A DNA stretch of 6,089 nt, taken from contig JACQZL010000378.1 of the NCBI GenBank assembly GCA_016213865.1, forward strand, positions 1 through 6,089, written 5' to 3'. This DNA comes from Candidatus Rifleibacteriota bacterium (GTDB lineage Bacteria; UBP17; UBA6191; JACPRK01). The notes beneath the pieces are model-generated. The model did no database searches. It was not told where the DNA came from and saw only the letters and a list, made by a program, of their open reading frames with translations. Shown piece after piece: positions 1-6,076 of the stretch (positions are counted from its first letter, which is position 1; each line of letters begins with the position of its first letter). A program made the position numbers and the translations under genes.

Positions 1-182
1 CGGTTGAACCAGCGGTGATAGCTGCAGTCCAGATCTGACTCGAGCAGGGTGCGGAAGTCTTCCTGCTCGTCGTCATCCACCTGCAGCGGGATCGGCTCCG
101 CCCAAAGCGAGGTCGGTTTGGGAAGGCTACGGCGATCCAGGTGTCCCGCCTTTACGAACTCCATGCAGAAGCTCACGCCCAT
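1..182 (-). CDS. Partial small acidic protein, candidate immunity protein of the upstream toxin
   Basis: The first 60 codons of a gene that runs off the left edge of the window. It begins with ATG at 182, six bases after a GGAG ribosome binding site, and only 10 bases after the stop codon of the large toxin-like gene, so the two are very likely co-transcribed and translationally coupled. The visible protein starts MGVSFCMEFVKAG and has an acidic cluster at residues 39-45 (DDDEQED), then an aromatic stretch ending SYHRWFN. There is no signal peptide, so it should be cytoplasmic. I do not recognise the family. In polymorphic toxin loci a small, often acidic, immunity gene normally lies directly downstream of the toxin tip, which is the reason for the call. 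The frame is open to the edge. Existence of the gene is well supported; the immunity role is inference from position and charge. Confidence 0.72.
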   Translation of the reverse strand, partial: MGVSFCMEFVKAGHLDRRSLPKPTSLWAEPIPLQVDDDEQEDFRTLLESDLDCSYHRWFN

Positions 183-188
183 CTGGTG

Positions 189-192
189 CTCC
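189..192 (-). promoter_or_regulatory. Ribosome binding site of the downstream partial gene
   Basis: On the minus strand GGAG follows the TAA stop of the large gene directly and sits six bases before the ATG at 182. The whole 10-base gap between the genes is this site plus its spacer. This decides the start of the partial gene and suggests translational coupling. Confidence 0.7.
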
Positions 193-546
193 TTACTCGA
201 AGTGCCTGAAGACCCAGCCAGCCGCCGTCAGTTCCTCGCGTTCCGCGGCGGGGATCTTGTCTTCTTGATGGGTCTCCATCACGAACTGCGCATCTGGACC
301 GAAGATGGCGTTGTCGATCAAGGCACGAGGCAGTCTCAGCAACTTCGGGTACTCACGCTTATCGATCCCACCCGACTTGATTTCAACGATGCCTCTTGGG
401 TGGACGATATCCACTTCGAAGATCTCGCCATCGAGTGTGTATTTCTTCTCGAACTCGGCCAGCGGGTACTTGTCGTGCAACACGATGGCCTCCCACGCCT
501 TGCCTGGGTTGTCTGCAGTTGCGAGGTCCTTCAGAAAGGTACGCGA
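193..546 (-). other. C-terminal PD-(D/E)XK (restriction-endonuclease-fold) toxin domain
   Basis: The last 117 residues or so of the large protein. A helix containing KAWEAIVLHD offers an early acidic residue (E1700). After a predicted loop come FEVDIV (D1727) and, nine residues on, VEIKSGG (E1736, K1738). An acid in a first helix, then D on a beta strand, then E-x-K on the next strand, is the metal-binding and catalytic layout of the restriction-endonuclease fold, which is widespread among bacterial toxin tips. A helix (KLLRLPRALID) and a final strand (GWVFRHFE) follow, as the fold would require. The position at the extreme C-terminus of a long modular exported protein fits a toxin warhead. 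The motif is read directly; DNase activity is inference, and an RNase or inactive relative is possible. Confidence 0.7.
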
Positions 547-3500
547 CCCGGCCCGCTCCATCAGACGGTACTTGCCTCCGTCCGTGCGTGTCTGCAGGGC
601 TTCGAGCAGCCGGGTCTGAATCCCCTCGTTCTGGAACACCTTGTTGCCGACGAGCTTGCGGGCGATCGTGACGCCGTTCCTGGGATCGTTCGGCGGGTAC
701 TGGGTGTGCTGGTGCGCGATGATCCGGGCGACGGTCTCGAGGCCGGTCCGTGTCAGGTTCGGCGTGTCGGTCGTCGTGACGGCGTCGAAGACCGACCGGG
801 CCAGTTCGTCCGCGGCGCGAGGCTTGTCCCAACCCACGTGCTTGGCCAGGTACTCCTTCAACTCGCCCGCGTCGAGCGCGGCCTGCAGACGATCGCGCAG
901 CTCAACGGCGCGCCACGCCCCTCGCGCCAGGTCCACCGCGTTGCCGTCCTTGGCGTACTCGGCTACGAAGTCCACCAACGCGTCGAGGGCCGGGTCGCTT
1001 GGGAGCAAGGTCTGCCGGACCAGCGCCTTGCGGGTCTCTGCCGCGAGCTTCAGCGCCAGGTCGGCCGACACCCCTTGAAGCCGCAGGGCCGCCCGCCGAC
1101 TGGCTGTCTTGGCGAGCTTGTCGATCCAGCCGACCCAGGCCCTCACGACGCCAGGCACATCCTCCGGGTGCCGCAGCAACTCGGCCATGGTCCGGTACTT
1201 GCCGCCCTGATAGGACTCGAGCACGCGTTGCAGCAACTGGGCGTTCTCCAGTTCCGTCAACGAGCCGCGGAAGTGACCCTCCACCAGGCTCGTCATCGCG
1301 TCGTAGACCTCGGGGGAGACGGAACCCCGAAGTGCCTCGTAAGCCTCCGCGAGCAGATGCGGCGAGGCAGCGGCGATGGCAACCCCGCTCACGCCCGCCA
1401 CGACCACCCCGCTGGCCGGCCCGGAGCGAACCGCGACGTAGAGTGCACCGGCGAGGGCAGCCGTCATCGCCAAGACGGCCGACACCTCCCGTCCACCGTT
1501 CTCCCACATCGCCGCACCGCGCTCACAACCCCACTCGATCGCTCGCGAGGCCAGCGCCTTGGTCGAGATCAAGCCCTGGGACATCCACTGGAAGAAGAGC
1601 TCGGCCGTCAGCGCTTGCCCGGTCAACTGCTTGTTCTGGAAGAGCGGGTCGGGCACTCCAGGCCGATAGGCGGAGAAGACCGCCAGCGAGAGGACCTGAT
1701 CCGCCGGGTTGGGCAGGTCCAGGAAGTGACGCATGGGCGGTCGCTCCAGACCCGAGAAGCCGGTCTCGGCAAAGACCGGTTCCCACAGATTGAGAGCTAC
1801 CTGCCACACCGGCTCAGGTACGACGGGCACCTGAAAAGCCATGCGACCTCGTGCCGGCGAGGTCGTTTCGTACAGGATCGAGTGGCCTGTCAGGCTCCTC
1901 TGACCGAACGTCGCGGGCCACTGCGCAAGCTCGTGCTCGAGCTCGGGATCGGGTCTATCAGCGACCGCGCCGACAAGGACTTCGAGCTCAGCCAGATGCG
2001 GGACAGCGTCCCCAGGACCGCCCGCGTAGGCGAGGATCCCTGTAACGGTCCCTTGCTTGTTCGTCAGTGCGCGACGGGCAGTCCCGTTCTCCACCAGCAG
2101 AGCAGCGGACACGGCTCCCGGACGCCCCGTGGGCCCGCGCCGGGCCACGACCCGAACCGGCACGCCCACCAGCGGCTCCGAACCGCTTCCTGCATCGACC
2201 AGCTTGACCCGGAAGACCGCGCTCGTCGGGGGCTTCCTTCCGATGCTCGAGAGCAACTCGAGGGCAAAGCGGTTCTCCTTACCTGGTGGCGAGCCGGCGG
2301 CTGCCTTTGCCGAATTCCACGGGGGGGGCTCTGGTTCCCCTTCCCCCTCCTCGCCGAGCGGGCACCCGACCGCGCTCGAGTACTCCACCTGGACCCGGTA
2401 GGTCTCAGAGGGCCGCGTGACGACCATCAAGTCCTCTGGCAGCTTCCGCGGCTCGGGTCCTCGGCCTTCTTTCAAGATCACGACCCGGTCGGCCGTCAGG
2501 CTGGCGACCTCGATGTGCACCGGCACCCTCTGGGGCCAGGGACCCGCCGGAGGCTCTCGCCGGAAGGAGACGTTCACGGCAAAGCCGGTGCATGCCTTCG
2601 GCACCACGTACAGGATCTCCGTGTCACTCGGTCCCGCACCCGGGTCGAGACCGTGCGACTGGAGAAACCCCGCCGCCTCCGGAGCTACCGAGAAACGAAG
2701 GCCCACGGGCTCGGGGTTCGGGTTGTCCAGGATCAGCTTGATGAAGCGATCCGAGGTGCGAGCGTCCTGCAGGAAGTGACCGGTCGAAGGCTCGAAGAGC
2801 GTGGTGACCTTGCCGTCGGCAGCCGCGCGAACCAGTTGGCGGATCGACACGACCCTTCGGACGGCAATCGAACGCTGGGCGAGGGTCGCTCCGGCCGCCG
2901 TGAAGAGCCGCACCTGGATCGTCCCGGGCGAGGCCGGTGTCAGAGCCGTGTAGAACCGGCTGACTCCTCTCGGCACGGAATAGCTGGTTGGCGACACCGT
3001 CAGGCGCCCCGGTGGAGTTGCGCCGGACCCTGCCGACGGATCGGCCTGGAAGGCGAACGAAACCCGTCCCGAGGCGACGTCGGCCAGAGTGCTCCGAACG
3101 GTGACCTCCAGGCCCAAGTCGGAGGCAAGGACAGCATCGCCGGCCAGCAGGTCCTGCCTGATGCCGCCGCGCACGACCCGTCGTATGGAGTCGAAGGCCA
3201 CCGTCCCCCCACCGGGCGGAGTCACCGCACCCTGTTCGTAGATCGCCGGATCGCGGCCCACGGCCACTTCAAGACCGTCCCCTACCCCGTCACGGTCCGA
3301 GTCGGCCTCGCCCCTGAGGGGCGCCCGATCCGTGTGCTCTTCCCCGTCCCTCAAGCCATCGAAGTCTTGGTCCGGCGAGAGCTCTCCGTACGGCCGGCCG
3401 GCAAGCATCACACTGTCGGCGTCGTCACGCACGCCGTCGAGGTCGCTGTCCGGATCGAAGGCATTGGTGTACAGCTCTCGACAGTCGTTGAGGTTGTCCC

Positions 3501-4491
3501 CGTCCGTGTCGGCCCGCAGCGGGTCGAGGCCGCGAGAAACCTCGTCGGTGTCCGTGAAGCCGTCCGAATCGGTGTCGTGTCTGCTCGGGTCGGTTCCGAG
3601 AGCCACCTCCTCACTGTCCAGCAAGCCGTCCGCATCCGTGTCCAGGCTCAGCGGGTCGCTGCGAATGGCCCCGCGGAGCTCCTCGGGGTCGGATCTGCCG
3701 TCTCCGTCCGTATCCTGCAGAACAGGGGAGGTGTGATGCGTCCGATGCTCATCGCCATCGGTCAGACGATCCCCATCGGTGTCCGGATTGAGCGGGTTCG
3801 AGATACCCAGGCGGTACTCCTCGTCATCGGTAAGCCCGTCTGCGTCGCTGTCCGCGGAGTTGGCCTTCAATCCGGCGCTCAGTTCGCTCGCATCCGGAAC
3901 TCCGTCGGCATCCGAGTCGAAGAGGAGGGGCTCGGTCTCATATCGCAGCACTTCGTCGGAGTCCGAGATCCCGTCGCTGTCGCTGTCCGCCAGCTCGGGA
4001 GCCGTGAGAGTCGAGTGAATCTCGGTGCCGTCGTTCAGACCGTCACCATCGGTATCCGCCTGACGTGGGTCCCAGCCGCGCAGCAGTTCCTCCCCGTCCT
4101 GGGCCCCATCTGCGTCCGTGTCGGCCGACAACGGGCCCAGACCCGCTTGCCGTTCCACAGCATCAGGCACCCCGTCCAGGTCGAGGTCGGCCCCCAGTCC
4201 GCCCGTTGCAGCCGCGACTCGCGGGTCCGTGCGCAGGACGAGCTCCTCGAAGTCGGAATACCCGTCGCCGTCCGTGTCCGAAACGCCCGGCTCGGTCCCA
4301 AACGTGGCCTCCCAATCGTCGGGGATTCCGTCCCCATCGCCGAGGCGAGGCCAGCACGATGGCTGTCGTGACGGCTGCACGACCGGACGATGCCAGAAGA
4401 CCCACGAACAGGCCCTCTTCCAGCTCCTCCGGCAGCACGTCGAAGAGTTCGAGCCGAACCTGCGCCGTGCCGCCTGCCGTCTCCGATACAC
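193..4491 (-). CDS. Distal part of a giant secreted toxin-like protein: TSP3 repeats, Ig-like modules, C-terminal PD-(D/E)XK nuclease domain
   Basis: This frame is open from a GTG at 4491 to TAA at 193 (1,432 codons), but the first 49 or so codons are rich in Arg, Trp and Cys and look like an out-of-frame reading of the upstream module; real protein begins near 4344. No Shine-Dalgarno sequence precedes the GTG and there is no signal peptide, so this is the continuation of the gene starting at 5590, joined by a +1 shift. In joined numbering the order is: about 16 TSP3 repeats (418-783); Ig-like beta modules (about 790-1120); a Gly/Glu/Pro-rich linker; a Big-1-like module (about 1122-1209); a hydrophobic segment (1369-1409); a helical region; and a C-terminal domain with E1700, D1727 and an EIK motif (E1736, K1738), the pattern of PD-(D/E)XK nucleases. 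TSP3 repeats bind calcium and form rigid extracellular stalks. The likely role is a contact-dependent or secreted toxin. Target, delivery route and activity are inferred. Confidence 0.88.
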   Translation of the reverse strand: MYRRRQAARRRFGSNSSTCCRRSWKRACSWVFWHRPVVQPSRQPSCWPRLGDGDGIPDDWEATFGTEPGVSDTDGDGYSDFEELVLRTDPRVAAATGGLGADLDLDGVPDAVERQAGLGPLSADTDADGAQDGEELLRGWDPRQADTDGDGLNDGTEIHSTLTAPELADSDSDGISDSDEVLRYETEPLLFDSDADGVPDASELSAGLKANSADSDADGLTDDEEYRLGISNPLNPDTDGDRLTDGDEHRTHHTSPVLQDTDGDGRSDPEELRGAIRSDPLSLDTDADGLLDSEEVALGTDPSRHDTDSDGFTDTDEVSRGLDPLRADTDGDNLNDCRELYTNAFDPDSDLDGVRDDADSVMLAGRPYGELSPDQDFDGLRDGEEHTDRAPLRGEADSDRDGVGDGLEVAVGRDPAIYEQGAVTPPGGGTVAFDSIRRVVRGGIRQDLLAGDAVLASDLGLEVTVRSTLADVASGRVSFAFQADPSAGSGATPPGRLTVSPTSYSVPRGVSRFYTALTPASPGTIQVRLFTAAGATLAQRSIAVRRVVSIRQLVRAAADGKVTTLFEPSTGHFLQDARTSDRFIKLILDNPNPEPVGLRFSVAPEAAGFLQSHGLDPGAGPSDTEILYVVPKACTGFAVNVSFRREPPAGPWPQRVPVHIEVASLTADRVVILKEGRGPEPRKLPEDLMVVTRPSETYRVQVEYSSAVGCPLGEEGEGEPEPPPWNSAKAAAGSPPGKENRFALELLSSIGRKPPTSAVFRVKLVDAGSGSEPLVGVPVRVVARRGPTGRPGAVSAALLVENGTARRALTNKQGTVTGILAYAGGPGDAVPHLAELEVLVGAVADRPDPELEHELAQWPATFGQRSLTGHSILYETTSPARGRMAFQVPVVPEPVWQVALNLWEPVFAETGFSGLERPPMRHFLDLPNPADQVLSLAVFSAYRPGVPDPLFQNKQLTGQALTAELFFQWMSQGLISTKALASRAIEWGCERGAAMWENGGREVSAVLAMTAALAGALYVAVRSGPASGVVVAGVSGVAIAAASPHLLAEAYEALRGSVSPEVYDAMTSLVEGHFRGSLTELENAQLLQRVLESYQGGKYRTMAELLRHPEDVPGVVRAWVGWIDKLAKTASRRAALRLQGVSADLALKLAAETRKALVRQTLLPSDPALDALVDFVAEYAKDGNAVDLARGAWRAVELRDRLQAALDAGELKEYLAKHVGWDKPRAADELARSVFDAVTTTDTPNLTRTGLETVARIIAHQHTQYPPNDPRNGVTIARKLVGNKVFQNEGIQTRLLEALQTRTDGGKYRLMERAGSRTFLKDLATADNPGKAWEAIVLHDKYPLAEFEKKYTLDGEIFEVDIVHPRGIVEIKSGGIDKREYPKLLRLPRALIDNAIFGPDAQFVMETHQEDKIPAAEREELTAAGWVFRHFE
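1361..1485 (-). other. Hydrophobic segment before the toxin tip
   Basis: Residues 1369-1409 of the joined protein form two near-continuous hydrophobic Ala/Val/Gly/Leu stretches (VSAVLAMTAALAGALYVAV and GVVVAGVSGVAIAAA) separated by a short RSGPAS turn. This resembles a helical hairpin long enough to enter a membrane. In a toxin-like protein it could serve in translocation of the C-terminal domain or in anchoring. No family was recognised; the role is inference. Confidence 0.5.
2321..2328. repeat. Run of eight G (eight C in the coding strand)
   Basis: A single-base run of eight lies inside the large gene, coding for the Pro-rich end of the GEEGEGEPEPPPW linker between Ig-like modules. The reading frame is intact here. 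Runs of this length can slip during replication, which would cut off the toxin domain. Confidence 0.9.
3241..4338 (-). repeat. Array of about 16 thrombospondin type 3 calcium-binding repeats
   Basis: About 366 residues made of units of roughly 22-26 residues, each opening with DxDxDGxxD followed by an acidic E-E/E-V pair and often a DP or similar turn (for example DTDADGLLDSEEVALGTDP). The Asp spacing is that of the TSP3/EF-hand-like calcium-binding loop. I count 16 openings. Departures from consensus include GDRLTD (ninth), GDNLNDC with a Cys (thirteenth), and DSDLDGVRDDAD without the usual Glu pair (fourteenth). Such arrays are known from secreted and outer-surface proteins, where bound calcium stiffens the stalk. 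At DNA level the copies are degenerate, so this is an old expansion and not a recent tandem duplication. Confidence 0.93.
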
Positions 4492-5590
4492 TGGGAGACA
4501 ACACGCCCCTCGACGTCCGCCAGAGTACCAGCGTCCCGTCTGCTACCGGCGCCCCTGCCCCGTCCTCGAAGCTGGCCACGAGGGTCGTCCAGAAGCCTCT
4601 TGGGGCGGTCGAAACAGCGCTTGCCATCAAGGAGCCGCGCGCCGCGCCCAGGCCATCTGAAACGTGGATCGTCGTGCTTGCCCCGGCCGAGCCCCCGGCC
4701 GAGCTGTGTGCGGTCACCTGCACGACGTAGGTCCCGGCGTCGCGAGCCGCAAAGCTGCTGGTAGGGCCCTCTCGTGGCGAGACTTCGCCTCCGGAGCCCT
4801 CCCGCACGACCCACGCATACGTCAGGGTTCCACCTTCCGGATCGAAGGCCGCGGCCCGCAGCCGAATCGACGCTCCCGGTGCTCCCGTCAGCTCCAGAGG
4901 CGCTGTGACGACCGGTGCCCGATCCGCTGGCCGCGGTCCGGGAAAAGTAACCACTCCCGGCCCTGAAGGGATGATCCAGACCGCCGACGGCAGCGGCGAC
5001 GCTCCTGGCTGGCCAGAGAGCACCTCGAAGTGGCCGCGGCCGTTCGCATCGGCTCGCACTTCCCATCCGACCCGCGCGTCGGCAAGCTCCGCCAGGTCAA
5101 GGGTGCCCGACGTTTGCCTGTCCGGGGGAAGACCGAGCGACGCCAGCCTGGTGTCCAGAAGCACACTTCGCTCGCTTGCCCGCCAGGCGGTACCTGTCAG
5201 CGTCCAGGTGCGCTCCGAGGATACGTGAACCAGGTAACACTCGGAAGCGCGGAGCGGAAAGGCCGGCAGTCCGAGGGACTTGGCGTAGAGCTGGAAGATC
5301 CCGGCTGGCGTCGTGACAGGCGTCGTCTGGGTCCTCACGATGCGCACGATCCAGTTTGCCCCGGTGGCCCCCAACAAGAGATCGGAATCGACGGGTCCTG
5401 TCGCCAGCGGCTCGAGCGGCAGCGCCACCAAGTTCAACCCCCGGTGCAACCGCACCGAAGCAGTGGCGACGGCCAAGGGCTCGGCGGCAGGGAGCGGTTC
5501 CTCCTCCTGCGCTGTGCCAACTTGGGAGAGAAGGCAGAGAAGCAGGCCCGTCACCGCCAGACGGCGGACGATCGAGCTCCCTGCGGTCAT
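4163..5590 (-). CDS. Proximal part of the giant secreted protein: signal peptide, PKD/Ig-like and Big-1-like modules
   Basis: The ATG at 5590 is chosen because AGGAGG lies eight bases upstream and a Sec signal peptide begins there: MTAGSSIVRR, then the hydrophobic core LAVTGLLLCLLS, with likely cleavage after VGTA (residue 27). The mature part starts with an acidic Pro/Ala stretch. Residues 46-137 (RLHRGLNLVALPL ... WTLTGTAWR) resemble the 'GWNLISLPV' beta module common in secreted proteins of environmental bacteria. Residues about 225-313 look like a PKD/Ig-like module (FDPEGGTLTYAWVV, DAGTYVVQVTAHS). Residues about 316-414 look like a Big-1-like module (GAPVADGTLVLWRTSRGVLS). Sense coding ends near 4346 (residue 415); after that this frame reads an Arg/Gly-rich tail to a stop at 4163, while TSP3 repeats continue in another frame. 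It is therefore the exported N-terminal end of the gene that continues to 193, not a separate protein, unless frameshifting is real. Module names are from recognisable motifs only. Confidence 0.87.
   Translation of the reverse strand: MTAGSSIVRRLAVTGLLLCLLSQVGTAQEEEPLPAAEPLAVATASVRLHRGLNLVALPLEPLATGPVDSDLLLGATGANWIVRIVRTQTTPVTTPAGIFQLYAKSLGLPAFPLRASECYLVHVSSERTWTLTGTAWRASERSVLLDTRLASLGLPPDRQTSGTLDLAELADARVGWEVRADANGRGHFEVLSGQPGASPLPSAVWIIPSGPGVVTFPGPRPADRAPVVTAPLELTGAPGASIRLRAAAFDPEGGTLTYAWVVREGSGGEVSPREGPTSSFAARDAGTYVVQVTAHSSAGGSAGASTTIHVSDGLGAARGSLMASAVSTAPRGFWTTLVASFEDGAGAPVADGTLVLWRTSRGVLSPSVSETAGGTAQVRLELFDVLPEELEEGLFVGLLASSGRAAVTTAIVLASPRRWGRNPRRLGGHVWDRAGRFGHGRRRVFRLRGARPAHGPASRGCNGRTGGRPRPGRGA
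4336..4351 (-). other. Frame change joining the two halves of the large gene
   Basis: Reading 5590 downward, the frame makes sense through TTAIVLAS (ending at 4346). The next sensible residues, GDGDGIPDDWE, the start of the first TSP3 repeat, lie in the frame reached by skipping one base (+1). The local minus-strand sequence is GCCTCGCCTCGGCGATGGGG; skipping one C gives A-S-L-G-D-G-D-G or A-S-P-G-D-G-D-G. One extra base, or two missing bases, explains it. Both frames stay open between 4491 and 4163, so the exact site is set only by protein sense. No classical slippery heptamer is present. Confidence 0.85.
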
Positions 5591-5598
5591 GGTGGGCT

Positions 5599-5604
5599 CC
5601 TCCT
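5599..5604 (-). promoter_or_regulatory. Strong ribosome binding site of the large secreted protein gene
   Basis: A full AGGAGG on the minus strand lies eight bases before the ATG at 5590. It decides the start in favour of the codon that opens a signal peptide, against an upstream in-frame codon at 5677 that would add 29 polar residues in front of it. Confidence 0.85.
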
Positions 5605-5715
5605 GGCTCGCGGTCTTGCCGACACCCAATCGCTGGACGCGAGTGGGCCTAGCGCTCCGTCGGTCAGTCTGCACCAACTGCTCCGCGGGCGCTACACGCG
5701 ACTGCCAGCGACGCC

Positions 5716-5756
5716 GCCCTGACGCAGGCCGAGCGTAGCGAGGCGAGTCGAAGGGC
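5716..5756. repeat. Imperfect intergenic palindrome
   Basis: The arms GCCCTGAC (5716-5723) and GTC-GA-AGGGC (5747-5756) pair apart from a two-base bulge, enclosing a GC-rich centre containing GAGCGTAGCGAGGCGAG. Elements with CCCT...GAGCG..GCGAG..TCGAAGGG character recur between genes in many GC-rich genomes, so this may be one copy of a dispersed intergenic repeat. With one copy in the window this cannot be shown. It lies about 125 bases upstream of the large gene and could also act in transcript folding. Confidence 0.4.
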
Positions 5757-5801
5757 CGAACAACAGACGAGTGATGACCGTGGTCGCCGACGCCCTCCCC
5801 A

Positions 5802-5815
5802 CCGGGACGCCCCGG
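5802..5815 (-). terminator. Weak candidate terminator hairpin after the zinc-ribbon gene
   Basis: CCGGG-GCGT-CCCGG forms a five-base-pair GC stem with a four-base loop, 10 bases after the stop of the zinc-ribbon gene. No U-run follows (the next bases are TGGGGAGGG), so it is not a standard intrinsic terminator and may be incidental in such GC-rich sequence. Confidence 0.25.
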
Positions 5816-5824
5816 CCCACGCGG

Positions 5825-6064
5825 CTATCCGTGAGAGCAGCCGCCGCAACTGGTCGCGGAGCAGCCTCCGCAACCGCCGGAACCGGCGATGCTCGAGGTG
5901 GTGCCCGAACCGCTCGCCGAGCGGCCGCTGAAGACCGAGGGCAGCTTGCGCGTCTCGGTCCCCTGGCACTCGGGGCAGGGAGGCAACACGTCGCTGGCGC
6001 TCATGGGGACCGGCATCTCGAACTGATGGCCGCAACCGCCGCAGCCGTACTCGTAAATGGGCAT
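5825..6064 (-). CDS. FmdB-type zinc-ribbon protein (CxxC_CxxC_SSSS family)
   Basis: A 79-residue protein starting MPIYEYGCGGCGHQFE, the hallmark N-terminus of the FmdB/CxxC_CxxC_SSSS family. Residues C8, C11, C30 and C33 form the two CxxC knuckles that would bind one zinc ion. After PSVFSG comes the usual low-complexity Ser/Gly tail, here ending with two more CxxC pairs (CGGC-SATS-CGGC). Family members are small cytoplasmic proteins annotated as putative regulators after FmdB of methylotrophs; their biochemical role is poorly established. The ATG at 6064 is preferred over the GTG at 6070 because AGGAG lies seven bases before the ATG but would almost touch the GTG. The stop is TAG at 5825-5827. 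A 234-base gap separates it from the large gene, so there is no clear functional link. Confidence 0.94.
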   Translation of the reverse strand: MPIYEYGCGGCGHQFEMPVPMSASDVLPPCPECQGTETRKLPSVFSGRSASGSGTTSSIAGSGGCGGCSATSCGGCSHG

Positions 6065-6071
6065 CGTCACT

Positions 6072-6076
6072 CTCCT
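6072..6076 (-). promoter_or_regulatory. Ribosome binding site of the zinc-ribbon gene
   Basis: AGGAG on the minus strand lies seven bases before the ATG at 6064. It is only one base from the alternative GTG at 6070, which rules that codon out as the main start. Confidence 0.75.

Noticed and set aside
3241..4338. CRISPR-like or tandem DNA repeat array
   Set aside because: The periodicity of about 66-78 bases comes from protein repeats; copies are degenerate at DNA level, with no identical repeats or unique spacers, and the frame is open throughout.
49..4371. Plus-strand open frame of 1,440 codons, longer than the real gene beneath it
   Set aside because: It lies codon-on-codon opposite the sense frame, so it stays open simply because the real gene uses no TTA, CTA or TCA codons, which are rare in GC-rich genomes. 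Its product is Arg/Gln-rich with repetitive VRIGV-type segments that mirror the TSP3 Asp codons, and it has no signal peptide or recognisable domain.
4344..4491. Independent start of the TSP3/toxin half at the GTG at 4491
   Set aside because: No Shine-Dalgarno sequence precedes it, the first 49 residues look like an out-of-frame reading of the Big-1-like module, and there would be no signal peptide for an obviously extracellular protein.
4035..5066. Minus-strand open frame of 343 codons in the third frame
   Set aside because: It is Arg-rich, overlaps both recognised coding segments out of frame, and its tail is the TSP3 DNA read in the wrong frame.
5506..5590. Lipoprotein signal peptide because of the Cys in LLLCLL
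   Set aside because: The Cys lies inside the hydrophobic core without a lipobox, and a normal signal peptidase I site (VGTA before QEEE) follows.
5591..5700. Sigma-70-like promoter (TTGGTG followed by GCTAGG) upstream of the large gene
   Set aside because: The -10 match is poor and spacing is not ideal; in such GC-rich sequence the match is not better than chance.
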